From NCBI RefSeq assembly GCF_020595125.1, contig NZ_JACNMS010000002.1:682001-746000 (forward strand): a stretch of DNA of 64,000 nt, given 5' to 3'. Under the pieces are notes generated by a model, which saw nothing but the letters and a program-made list of their open reading frames with translations, did no database searches and had not been told where the DNA came from. Within the stretch, counting starts at the first letter, position 1, and every line of letters begins with the position of its first letter. This DNA is from Jeotgalibacillus aurantiacus (GTDB taxonomy: Bacteria; Bacillota; Bacilli; Bacillales; Jeotgalibacillaceae). Made by a program: the position numbers and the translations under genes. Shown piece by piece: positions 56,495 through 63,382 of the stretch.

Positions 56495-56522
56495 ATATTA
56501 ACATATTTGTACGGTCAGTCAA
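56495..56522 (-). promoter_or_regulatory. Promoter of the T-box transcript
   Basis: TTGACT (56517-56522), 16-bp spacer, TAATAT (56495-56500). It starts right after the stop of the EAL gene. Confidence 0.6.
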
Positions 56523-56528
56523 GTCTTT

Positions 56529-57554
56529 TTAGGATGCAAACGGTTTTTTAAGCTCCGGTATGATCGCTTTTTCTGAAGGCTTTCCGATCAGGTAACCCTG
56601 CCCGAGATCAAAACCGATTTTTTTACACACTTCCAGTTCTTCATTTCTTTCCATGCCTTCAGCAAGCACCTTTATACCAAGTTGTTCAGAAGTTTGGTAC
56701 ACACGGTGAAGAAAATCCTGCTTCTGATGATCCTGATCACAGAATGAAACGTATGACCGGTCAATTTTCACATAATCAGGTTCCAGCATCTCTAACATTT
56801 CGATTGTTGAAAAGCCGGCTCCAACATCGTCAAGCGCTACTTTCATTCCTTCACGTTTATAAGTCTGAAAAACTTTCTTTAAATGATCGACATCTTTGAT
56901 TTTTTCTGTTTCTACCACTTCAAAAACAAGATCTCTCGGATCCACATGATATTTATTGACGATCTGAAACGTGTGGCGGAGGCAGAATTCAGGGTTATAA
57001 ATGGTTGACGGCAGAAAGTTGATAAAGCTCTTTACGCCAGGGTCAATTTTGTCTTTTCTTGCCTTAATGGCTTCTTCTCTTGCTCTTTGATCCAGGAGTG
57101 AATGCATTTCAGCGGCGTTTGCCACCTGAAACAGCTCGTAAGGAGATATAGGATTTTCATTTTTATCAGCACGCAGCAGTGATTCATAGCCATACAGCTC
57201 TCCATTTTTAATATCCATAATTGGCTGCAGATGGCTGACCATTTTGCCATGCTGAATGAAATGTACTGTATTTCTATGTCTCAGCCTTACTGAAAATAAG
57301 TGCATAGGCATAAAGCGTGTAAGATGACCATTGCTTGAAACGCCACATTGAATTTCAGCGTCAAGCTTCTCTTCCATTTCTGCGAGTATCATTTCTATTT
57401 CCTTCAGGCTTGTATAGTCGCGGTAAAAAATACCTTTATCATGATCAAAGTCGAAGCTCAGTCTTGAGATCTCACTTTCATTAGCCTTAACGTAAAAAGT
57501 TCCTTTGTCATCAAAGCTGACAGATACTCCACAGTGAACGCATTGTGATTTCAT
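56529..57554 (-). CDS. Stand-alone EAL-domain protein
   Basis: 341 residues, cytosolic. An N-terminal segment (1-90) of unknown type begins with a CxxC pair (QCVHCG). The EAL domain covers about 100-335, with ESLLRA in place of EALLRW, NFLPSTIYN, EVVETEKI, DDVGAGFS, KIDRS and AEGME. Most metal ligands appear kept, so c-di-GMP hydrolysis is possible, but the altered motif also fits a c-di-GMP receptor. ATG 57554 chosen because GGAGTGA stands eight nt ahead; a GTG four codons earlier touches that site. Promoter not evident. Confidence 0.83.
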   Translation of the reverse strand: MKSQCVHCGVSVSFDDKGTFYVKANESEISRLSFDFDHDKGIFYRDYTSLKEIEMILAEMEEKLDAEIQCGVSSNGHLTRFMPMHLFSVRLRHRNTVHFIQHGKMVSHLQPIMDIKNGELYGYESLLRADKNENPISPYELFQVANAAEMHSLLDQRAREEAIKARKDKIDPGVKSFINFLPSTIYNPEFCLRHTFQIVNKYHVDPRDLVFEVVETEKIKDVDHLKKVFQTYKREGMKVALDDVGAGFSTIEMLEMLEPDYVKIDRSYVSFCDQDHQKQDFLHRVYQTSEQLGIKVLAEGMERNEELEVCKKIGFDLGQGYLIGKPSEKAIIPELKKPFAS

Positions 57555-57701
57555 CTTTACTGTCACTCCCCATCCCTTATTTATTGCTTTAACTTTTATA
57601 CATCTACCCTATATATACATACTTTATTCCTATTTAGTAAAATGATAATACTTTTTTTGTGAATTTTTCAGGATTTTTTTGAGGTGAGTAAATTTGATTA
57701 T

Positions 57702-57757
57702 ATGCATTTTGAAGTTGAAACAACTCTTTAATGAAATGTTTCAACTTCAAAATGCAT
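57702..57757. repeat. Perfect 20-bp inverted repeat
   Basis: ATGCATTTTGAAGTTGAAAC (57702-57721) and its exact complement (57738-57757) around a 16-nt spacer, upstream of the EAL gene and downstream of prfC. It has no T-run on either strand typical of a terminator, so it may be an operator, a processing hairpin or a mobile-element remnant. Confidence 0.85.
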
Positions 57758-57771
57758 AGTTTTTTAAAATC

Positions 57772-57884
57772 GTGGAGGGGACATCCTACGCTTTCCGTGG
57801 CCGGGCGGTGAACCCGCCTGCGCTTCGCACAGTCGGGTTCACCTGTCCCTTTCCGCCACAGGAGTCTTCGGATGTCCCCTCCAC
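57772..57884 (-). repeat. Structured intergenic repeat, subtype B (copy 9)
   Basis: 113 bp with perfect arms (GTGGAGGGGACATCC and complement). P2 GTGGC/GCCAC, P3 GGTGAACCCG/CGGGTTCACC uninterrupted, tip TGTGC-GAA-GCGCA (one wobble). Confidence 0.92.
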
Positions 57885-57923
57885 TTTGATTTATTGAAAT
57901 AAATTTTGTTTTTCGAAAAAATA

Positions 57924-57966
57924 TGCCTTGGCCATCCTTCCGAAAGTGAAAGGGATGACCAAGGCA
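57924..57966 (-). repeat. Arms-only miniature of the structured repeat
   Basis: GCCTTGGCCATCC and GGGATGACCAAGGC form an imperfect stem around about 14 nt. The arm fits the outer-arm pattern of the family and no core is present. It lies 49 bp past the prfC stop and may end that transcript. Confidence 0.6.
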
Positions 57967-58014
57967 CTATGCATGTAAATTTATCATTCAAAATAATTTA
58001 AAGTTCAGTCTTGA

Positions 58015-59580
58015 TTAAAGCAGGCTGTATAATTTGATTTCCGGGTGTTTGTCTGAGAACCATCTCATGGCGAAGTCGTTTTCGAAAAGGAAGACGAGTT
58101 TGTCGTAGCGGTCTTTTACGAGCAGGCTTCTTTGAGATGACATGGAGTCTTTAATGTCTTCTTCGTTTTCAATCCACCTTGCCATCTTTGATCCGATGTT
58201 TTCCATCATAACATCCGTGTTGTATTCATTTTTCATGCGGTGTTCGAAAACTTCGAACTGGAGGTGACCGACTGCTCCCAAGATCACTTCTTCTGTTCTG
58301 AGTGTGCGGTAGAGCTGGATGGCACCTTCCTGAACGAGCTGATTGATTCCTTTATGAAAATGTTTTTGCTTCATCACGTTTTTCGCCGTTACCCTCATGA
58401 AGAGTTCAGGAGTGAACTGAGGAAGCTTTTCGAACTGATAGCTTCTTTTACCGCCGGTCAGCGTATCACCGATCTGGTAGTTTCCGGTGTCATGAATACC
58501 GATAATATCTCCGCTTACTGCATTATCGACTGTGTTCCGGTCATCTGCCAGAAATGATGTGGATGAGCTCAGTTTAATCGTTTTTCCTGTCCGGCTAAGC
58601 TGGACAGGCATTCCTCTTTCGAACTGGCCGGAGCAGATACGAAGGAAAGCAATCCGGTCACGGTGGGCAGGGTTCATGTTTGCCTGAATTTTAAAGATGA
58701 AACCTGAAAATTCTTCACTGACAGGATCTATGCTGCCGATATCTGTTTCACGCGGCTGCGGTGACGGGGCAAATTCAAGGTAGGTTTCCAGAAATGTCTG
58801 AACACCGAAATTTGTGAGGGCACTCCCGAAAAACACCGGTGTTACTTCGCCATTGGCAAGTCTTTCTTCCGTGAATTCATTACCAGCCTCATTTAGCAGC
58901 ATTATATCCTCAAGTGCCTGATCATATAATGAAGATTCTTTAATGGTATGATCTCCTTCGAGTTCACCTTCTTCGTTTAATGGAAGAAAACGATCTGCTT
59001 CATCCGTTCGGAACTGTTCAATACGGTGATGATGACGATCGTAAATGCCTAAAAACTCTTTCCCCATTCCAATCGGCCAATTCATCGCATATGATTCAAT
59101 TCCTAAGACTTCTTCAAGCTCTTCCATAATCTCAAGCGGCTCTCTTCCCTGACGGTCAAGCTTATTGACAAATGTAAAAATCGGAATACCACGCATTTTA
59201 CATACTTTGAAAAGCTTCAGTGTTTGTGCTTCAATCCCTTTTGCTGCATCAATAATCATGACAGCACTGTCAACCGCCATTAGAGTACGATACGTATCCT
59301 CACTGAAATCCTGGTGTCCGGGTGTATCAAGGATATTAATTCTTTTTCCATTATAATCAAACTGCATGACAGATGATGTTACTGAAATGCCACGCTGCTT
59401 TTCTATCTCCATCCAGTCGGAAGTGGCAAACTTTCCTGACTTTTTCCCTTTTACTGTTCCCGCTGCCCTGATGGCTCCACCAAACAATAGAAGCTGCTCA
59501 GTTAATGTCGTTTTCCCTGCATCCGGGTGAGAAATAATCGCGAAAGTCCTTCTGGATAAAACTTCTTCTTTTAATGTCAT
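58015..59580 (-). CDS. prfC: Peptide chain release factor 3
   Basis: 521 residues, the usual RF3 length. A translation GTPase that removes RF1/RF2 from the ribosome after peptide release. P-loop SHPDAGKT at 17-24, switch [10 protein letters not shown], and NKLD for guanine recognition. The N-terminal [14 protein letters not shown] and [18 protein letters not shown] stretches are specific to RF3 rather than EF-G. I set the start at ATG 59580 behind GAGAGG. Confidence 0.95.
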   Translation of the reverse strand: MTLKEEVLSRRTFAIISHPDAGKTTLTEQLLLFGGAIRAAGTVKGKKSGKFATSDWMEIEKQRGISVTSSVMQFDYNGKRINILDTPGHQDFSEDTYRTLMAVDSAVMIIDAAKGIEAQTLKLFKVCKMRGIPIFTFVNKLDRQGREPLEIMEELEEVLGIESYAMNWPIGMGKEFLGIYDRHHHRIEQFRTDEADRFLPLNEEGELEGDHTIKESSLYDQALEDIMLLNEAGNEFTEERLANGEVTPVFFGSALTNFGVQTFLETYLEFAPSPQPRETDIGSIDPVSEEFSGFIFKIQANMNPAHRDRIAFLRICSGQFERGMPVQLSRTGKTIKLSSSTSFLADDRNTVDNAVSGDIIGIHDTGNYQIGDTLTGGKRSYQFEKLPQFTPELFMRVTAKNVMKQKHFHKGINQLVQEGAIQLYRTLRTEEVILGAVGHLQFEVFEHRMKNEYNTDVMMENIGSKMARWIENEEDIKDSMSSQRSLLVKDRYDKLVFLFENDFAMRWFSDKHPEIKLYSLL

Positions 59581-59699
59581 GATTTTATTTCCTCTCTTCA
59601 TTTCATTCCTTCATCCATAATAGTAGTTCAAAGAAGAGAATGCAATCTCACTTTCAGCACATACTAACACTCAGTCAACAGAAAAAAGCACATTCAGAA

Positions 59700-59728
59700 T
59701 TGAAGAAAAACTGTACACGTTGTATAAA
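59700..59728 (+). promoter_or_regulatory. Promoter of the DUF4397-sortase operon
   Basis: TTGAAG (59700-59705), 17-bp spacer, TATAAA (59723-59728). Three TGTAC motifs (59712, 59734, 59746) surround and follow it, spaced about one or two helical turns apart, and could be operator sites. Confidence 0.55.
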
Positions 59729-59777
59729 TAAATTGTACAAAAGCTGTACGAACAAAAAAACAAGGAGAGTGGAAAAT

Positions 59778-60587
59778 GTGAAGAAATTGTTAGGCTCATT
59801 GTTAGCGGCTGTCATGATGATGGCTATGATGGGAGGCGCAGCTCTTGCTGACAACCATGAAGGTGGAGAAGGTTGGGTTAGAATCCTTCACGCATCTCCA
59901 GACGCACCGGCTGTTGACGTCTATGTAAATGGTGAAGCAGTAGTTGAAGGCGCGGCATTCAAAGATTACACAGATTACTTAGCACTACCTGCTGGTGACC
60001 ATGAAGTGGAAATCTTCCCGGCAGGCGACACAGAAACGGCTGTTATTTCTGAAACATTAACTGTTGAAAGCGGAATGTACTACACTGCATCTGCAATCGG
60101 AACTCTTGACAGCATTTCACTTAACGTAACTCAGGACGATCTGACAATTGGCGAAGGCATGACAAAAGTTCGTGCAGGACACTTCTCACCTGATGCACCT
60201 GCAGTTGATGTAGGTCTAATCGGTGGAGACGCTGTATTCAGCGGAGCTGAATTCCCTGCTGTAACTGATTTTGCTGAGCTGGAAGCTGGATCTTATGACC
60301 TTGAAGTACGTACTCCAGAAGGTGACCAGGTTCTTGACCTTTCAGGAACTCAGCTTGAAGCTGGAATGGCTTACAGTGTATATGCTGTAAACACACTTGA
60401 CAGCATTGAAGCATTAGTATTAACTGCACCAGCTGCAAACGCTATGCCATCTGAAATGCCTGAAACAGGTATGGGTGGAATGGCTGCTGAGGAAAACAAT
60501 TCATTCATGCTATATGCTGCAGCAGCTGCATTAATGGGTGGAGCGGTTATTGTTTTCGCAGTACGCAGACGTGCTCACAATAACTAA
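59778..60587 (+). CDS. Sortase-anchored DUF4397 surface protein
   Basis: 269 residues. A signal peptide (1-23, cleavage after ALA) is followed by two tandem DUF4397 domains (about 33-120 and 126-212), each starting with a variant of VRxxHxSPDAPAVDV. The end is a sorting signal: MPETG at 227-231, an LPxTG variant, then a hydrophobic helix and RRR. So it should be exported and covalently fixed to the wall. GTG start at 59778, with AAGGAG about nine nt upstream. It is followed after four bases by its probable sortase. Role unknown; perhaps adhesion or biofilm. Confidence 0.85.
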   Translation: MKKLLGSLLAAVMMMAMMGGAALADNHEGGEGWVRILHASPDAPAVDVYVNGEAVVEGAAFKDYTDYLALPAGDHEVEIFPAGDTETAVISETLTVESGMYYTASAIGTLDSISLNVTQDDLTIGEGMTKVRAGHFSPDAPAVDVGLIGGDAVFSGAEFPAVTDFAELEAGSYDLEVRTPEGDQVLDLSGTQLEAGMAYSVYAVNTLDSIEALVLTAPAANAMPSEMPETGMGGMAAEENNSFMLYAAAAALMGGAVIVFAVRRRAHNN

Positions 60588-60591
60588 TTAA

Positions 60592-61257
60592 ATGAAAATT
60601 AAAGCTTTATTAATCGGGTTGATCTTCCTGCTGAGTGCATGCTCAGCAGGCGATCAACCTTTTTCTGCAGAACCTGAAACCGCTCCGGCTGCAGAAAGTG
60701 AGACAGAATCAACCGCTGTTCAGGAAGAACAGGAGCAGAACGAAAACCGGATTCAGGTTTCAGATGCACCCAATCCTTTTCTTGCCGCTCAACAACAGAC
60801 GATTACCCCTTCAAGATTAGTGATTCCGGCTATCAACGTTGATGCAGTCATTAACCCTTATGGATTAGATCCGGAGTCTGGTGGCATGGCAGTACCTGAT
60901 AACGGTGAAGAAGTCGCCTGGTATGAACCTGGATATAAACCGGGGCAAAAAGGGAACGCAGTCCTTGCAGGACATGTAGACAGCGAAAAAGCACCTGCTG
61001 TCTTTTGGGATCTGAAGGAACTTACTGAAGGTGACGAAATTCATGTTTACGATGAATCGGGAAAAATGCTCACTTACGTTGTAACGAAAACCGAAATTTA
61101 TGACCGCAATGAAGCGCCAATTCAGGAAATATTCGGCGTATCCTCTAAAGAAAAACTGAACCTGATTACATGTACCGGTTATTTTGATCGTGACATAAGA
61201 AATTATGTTGACCGGATGGTTGTGTATACTGAATTAAAATCAGATTCAGCAGCTTAG
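60592..61257 (+). CDS. Class F sortase with lipoprotein signal
   Basis: 221 residues. The N-terminal signal ends LLSAC, a lipobox with C17, instead of the usual uncleaved membrane anchor. After an acidic linker (about 20-55), the sortase domain shows the catalytic His H128 in LAGHVD, Cys C194 in LITCTG and Arg R208 in YVDRMVV. It should attach the DUF4397 protein encoded just upstream. The four-base gap carries no ribosome site, so translation is probably coupled to the substrate gene. Confidence 0.85.
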   Translation: MKIKALLIGLIFLLSACSAGDQPFSAEPETAPAAESETESTAVQEEQEQNENRIQVSDAPNPFLAAQQQTITPSRLVIPAINVDAVINPYGLDPESGGMAVPDNGEEVAWYEPGYKPGQKGNAVLAGHVDSEKAPAVFWDLKELTEGDEIHVYDESGKMLTYVVTKTEIYDRNEAPIQEIFGVSSKEKLNLITCTGYFDRDIRNYVDRMVVYTELKSDSAA

Positions 61258-61285
61258 TAATTTCGCATTTTCAAAGAATGTGACG

Positions 61286-61335
61286 GACCTGCACCTGCTA
61301 CCCGTTCACGGATAGCAGGTGCAGGTCTGTTTGTT
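61286..61335 (+). terminator. Terminator of the sortase operon
   Basis: Perfect 15-bp stem GACCTGCACCTGCTA / TAGCAGGTGCAGGTC with a 12-nt loop, then T-rich sequence. Confidence 0.9.
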
Positions 61336-61345
61336 TTAAGAAACT

Positions 61346-61585
61346 TTACATTTCAGACGTCCACTGCTTAATTCTCTGGCTCAGTTCACTTGCTTCTTCC
61401 TGTGTCATGACCTTTTCTAATGATTCTCTAATGTTCCGGCTGGTTTCTTCACCAGATTCCTCGTATTTGTACAAGTAGGACCAATGGACAGATGGTATCG
61501 CGATCAGGATCGTTTCCTCTTTTCTGTTTTCATGAATAAATACGGACCTTTGTCCGTTTGAACCATAGCTTTTTCTAATTTTCAA
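61346..61585 (-). CDS. YueH-like small protein
   Basis: 79 residues starting MKIRKSYGSNGQRSVFIHEN; a central IPSVHWSYLYKYEE and the C-terminal helix with QWTSEM recall the YueH family from memory. Function unknown. I prefer TTG 61585, nine nt after GAGGAG; the ATG three codons upstream directly touches that site. Convergent with the sortase operon. Confidence 0.6.
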   Translation of the reverse strand: MKIRKSYGSNGQRSVFIHENRKEETILIAIPSVHWSYLYKYEESGEETSRNIRESLEKVMTQEEASELSQRIKQWTSEM

Positions 61586-61644
61586 GTAGTTCATCTCCTC
61601 TGATGTCAGACATCATACTTTTATTGACGTTTCTGTGACGGATA

Positions 61645-61673
61645 TTGAAACGCTTGCATTTGCATTGTAGAAT
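61645..61673 (+). promoter_or_regulatory. nupC promoter
   Basis: TTGAAA (61645-61650), 17-bp spacer, TAGAAT (61668-61673), 55 bp before the start. Confidence 0.6.
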
Positions 61674-61728
61674 GATATCAGCATTTTGACAAGAATGCGC
61701 ATATAAATAAGATAGGAGCTGTAAAATA

Positions 61729-62946
61729 ATGAATATTCTCTGGGGATTAGCTGGTATTGTGACCATTCTTGGAATCGCTTTCCTCTTTTCTAATAACCGT
61801 AAGAGCATCAAGTGGCGTCCGGTATTAGTCGGGCTTGCAATTCAGCTGACATTTGCCTTTCTCGTTCTCCAAACGAGTATTGGAGCGAGCTTCCTTGAAG
61901 CATTAACTTTTGGTGTCAATAACATCATTGGTTATGCGAATGCCGGTATTGACTTCGTATTAGGCGGATTTGCTTATCAGCAGCAGGAAGGCGGATTTGT
62001 ATTTGCGATTAACGTGTTGACGATTATTATTTTCTTCTCGTCTTTAATCTCGGTTCTTTACTACTTAAAGATCATGCAGTTTGTCATTAAAATTCTTGGT
62101 GGCGGACTATCATGGTTACTTGGCACAAGAAAAGCTGAGTCCATGTCTGCTGCTGCAAATATCTTCGTAGGACAAACTGAAGCACCTCTTGTTGTTAAAC
62201 CTTACATTGCTAAAATGACTGATTCTGAACTGTTTGCCGTTATGACAGGTGGACTTGCTTCGGTAGCAGGTTCTGTTCTGATTGGATATTCATTGCTTGG
62301 TGTACCACTTGAATATTTATTAGCTGCGAGCTTCATGGCCGCTCCGGCTGGTCTTGTGATGGCAAAAATGTTTGTACCTGAAACAGATAATCGTCCTGAC
62401 CCTGAAGATTTTAATATGGAAGCCGATGAAGAAGCTTCGAACGTGGTTGACGCGGCTGCACGCGGTGCTGCAACTGGGCTGCAGCTTGTATTAAATGTTG
62501 GTGCGATGCTTATTGCCTTTATCGCTCTCATTGCTTTGCTGAACGGTATTTTAGGTGGAATTGGTGGTCTTGTTGGATTTGACCAGCTTTCTATTGAGCT
62601 GATCCTTGGTTATGTCTTTGCACCACTTGCGTTTGCGATTGGTATTCCTTGGGATGAAGCGATCCGTGCGGGTAACTTCATTGGACAGAAGCTTGTTCTG
62701 AATGAGTTTGTAGCTTATGCGAGCTTTGCACCTGAGATTGATCAGTTCTCTGAAAAGTCAGTTGCAATCATTACGTTTGCTCTTTGTGGATTCGCAAACA
62801 TTTCTTCACTTGCGATTCTATTGGGTGGTCTTGGTAACCTTGCACCTAACAGACGTCCTGATATTGCGCGTATGGGTATTCGTGCTGTTGCAGCCGGAGC
62901 GCTTGCTTCAATGCTATCCGCTGCGATTGCAGGTATGTTCTTCTAA
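61729..62946 (+). CDS. nupC: Concentrative nucleoside transporter (NupC family)
   Basis: 405 residues with about ten membrane segments of the CNT family. The order Nucleos_tra2_N, gate and Nucleos_tra2_C is recognisable: [15 protein letters not shown] near 143, [11 protein letters not shown] near 183, and [25 protein letters not shown] near 305-330. It imports nucleosides with H+ or Na+. ATG behind AGGAG. Monocistronic, with its own terminator. The precise nucleoside preference is not readable. Confidence 0.92.
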   Translation: MNILWGLAGIVTILGIAFLFSNNRKSIKWRPVLVGLAIQLTFAFLVLQTSIGASFLEALTFGVNNIIGYANAGIDFVLGGFAYQQQEGGFVFAINVLTIIIFFSSLISVLYYLKIMQFVIKILGGGLSWLLGTRKAESMSAAANIFVGQTEAPLVVKPYIAKMTDSELFAVMTGGLASVAGSVLIGYSLLGVPLEYLLAASFMAAPAGLVMAKMFVPETDNRPDPEDFNMEADEEASNVVDAAARGAATGLQLVLNVGAMLIAFIALIALLNGILGGIGGLVGFDQLSIELILGYVFAPLAFAIGIPWDEAIRAGNFIGQKLVLNEFVAYASFAPEIDQFSEKSVAIITFALCGFANISSLAILLGGLGNLAPNRRPDIARMGIRAVAAGALASMLSAAIAGMFF

Positions 62947-62980
62947 TTCTCAGAGGTTATTTTTTTACAGATATGTACCG

Positions 62981-63019
62981 AAAAAGCGTCACAACTCATA
63001 AGGTTGTGACGCTTTTTTA
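62981..63019 (+). terminator. nupC terminator
   Basis: AAAAGCGTCACAAC / GTTGTGACGCTTTT stem with T-run. Confidence 0.92.
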
Positions 63020-63040
63020 AATAGCGGGTTATTATAAATC

Positions 63041-63280
63041 GGGTCAGGGACATCCTCCGCTTTCCTTTGTCCAGCTGCGGCGACTAGCCCCTCGAGGTCA
63101 TAAGTCAAAGATGAAAGAGGGCGAAGATCAGCCCTCTTTTCATCTTCGCCTTATGCTTGTCGGGGCTGGACGAGTCGCCTTCGCTTTTCTGTGGCCGCGC
63201 GGTGAGCCAGCTTGCGCTACGCACTGCACTGTCTCACCTGTCGCTCCTCTGCCGTAGGAGTCTGCGGATGTCCCTGACCC
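63041..63280 (-). repeat. Composite structured repeat (copy 10) interrupted by a second palindromic repeat
   Basis: Outer arms GGGTCAGGGACATCC / GGATGTCCCTGACCC are perfect, and the P3 stem and tip (AGTGC-GTA-GCGCA, imperfect) are present. About 125 bp interrupt one side of the core between CGCTTTCC and CGCTTTTC, a near-duplication at the junctions. It lies between nupC and the convergent murE-like gene. Confidence 0.85.
63067..63186. repeat. Second palindromic repeat, nested
   Basis: One side carries GTCCAGC, GGCGACTAGCCCC and CATAAG; the other carries CTTATG, GGGGCTGGAC and AGTCGCC. In the centre GATGAAAGAGGGC pairs with GCCCTCTTTTCATC, making a long hairpin of about 120 bp. A half copy is at 8808-8858. 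Confidence 0.75.
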
Positions 63281-63321
63281 TTTTTAAGTCAATAATCATG
63301 CGGATGTTTTTTGCAGGTAGT

Positions 63322-63354
63322 TAAAAGGACCAGATTAGTTTCGGTCCTTTTAAT
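63322..63354 (-). terminator. Terminator of the murE-like gene
   Basis: TTAAAAGGACC / GGTCCTTTTAA with an 11-nt loop, T-rich on the minus strand, about 30 bp past the stop. Confidence 0.75.
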
Positions 63355-63382
63355 ATAAAGTCTACTAAATATATGACTGAAT

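Noticed and set aside
61640-61662. CcpA cre-like sequence at the nupC promoter (TTGAAACGCTTGCAT)
   Set aside because: The distance between the TG and CG parts is one base short of the cre consensus, and TTGAAA is better explained as the -35 box.
1164-63280. CRISPR array explanation for the many similar repeats
   Set aside because: The copies are dispersed between different genes, palindromic, in both orientations, and no cas genes are present.
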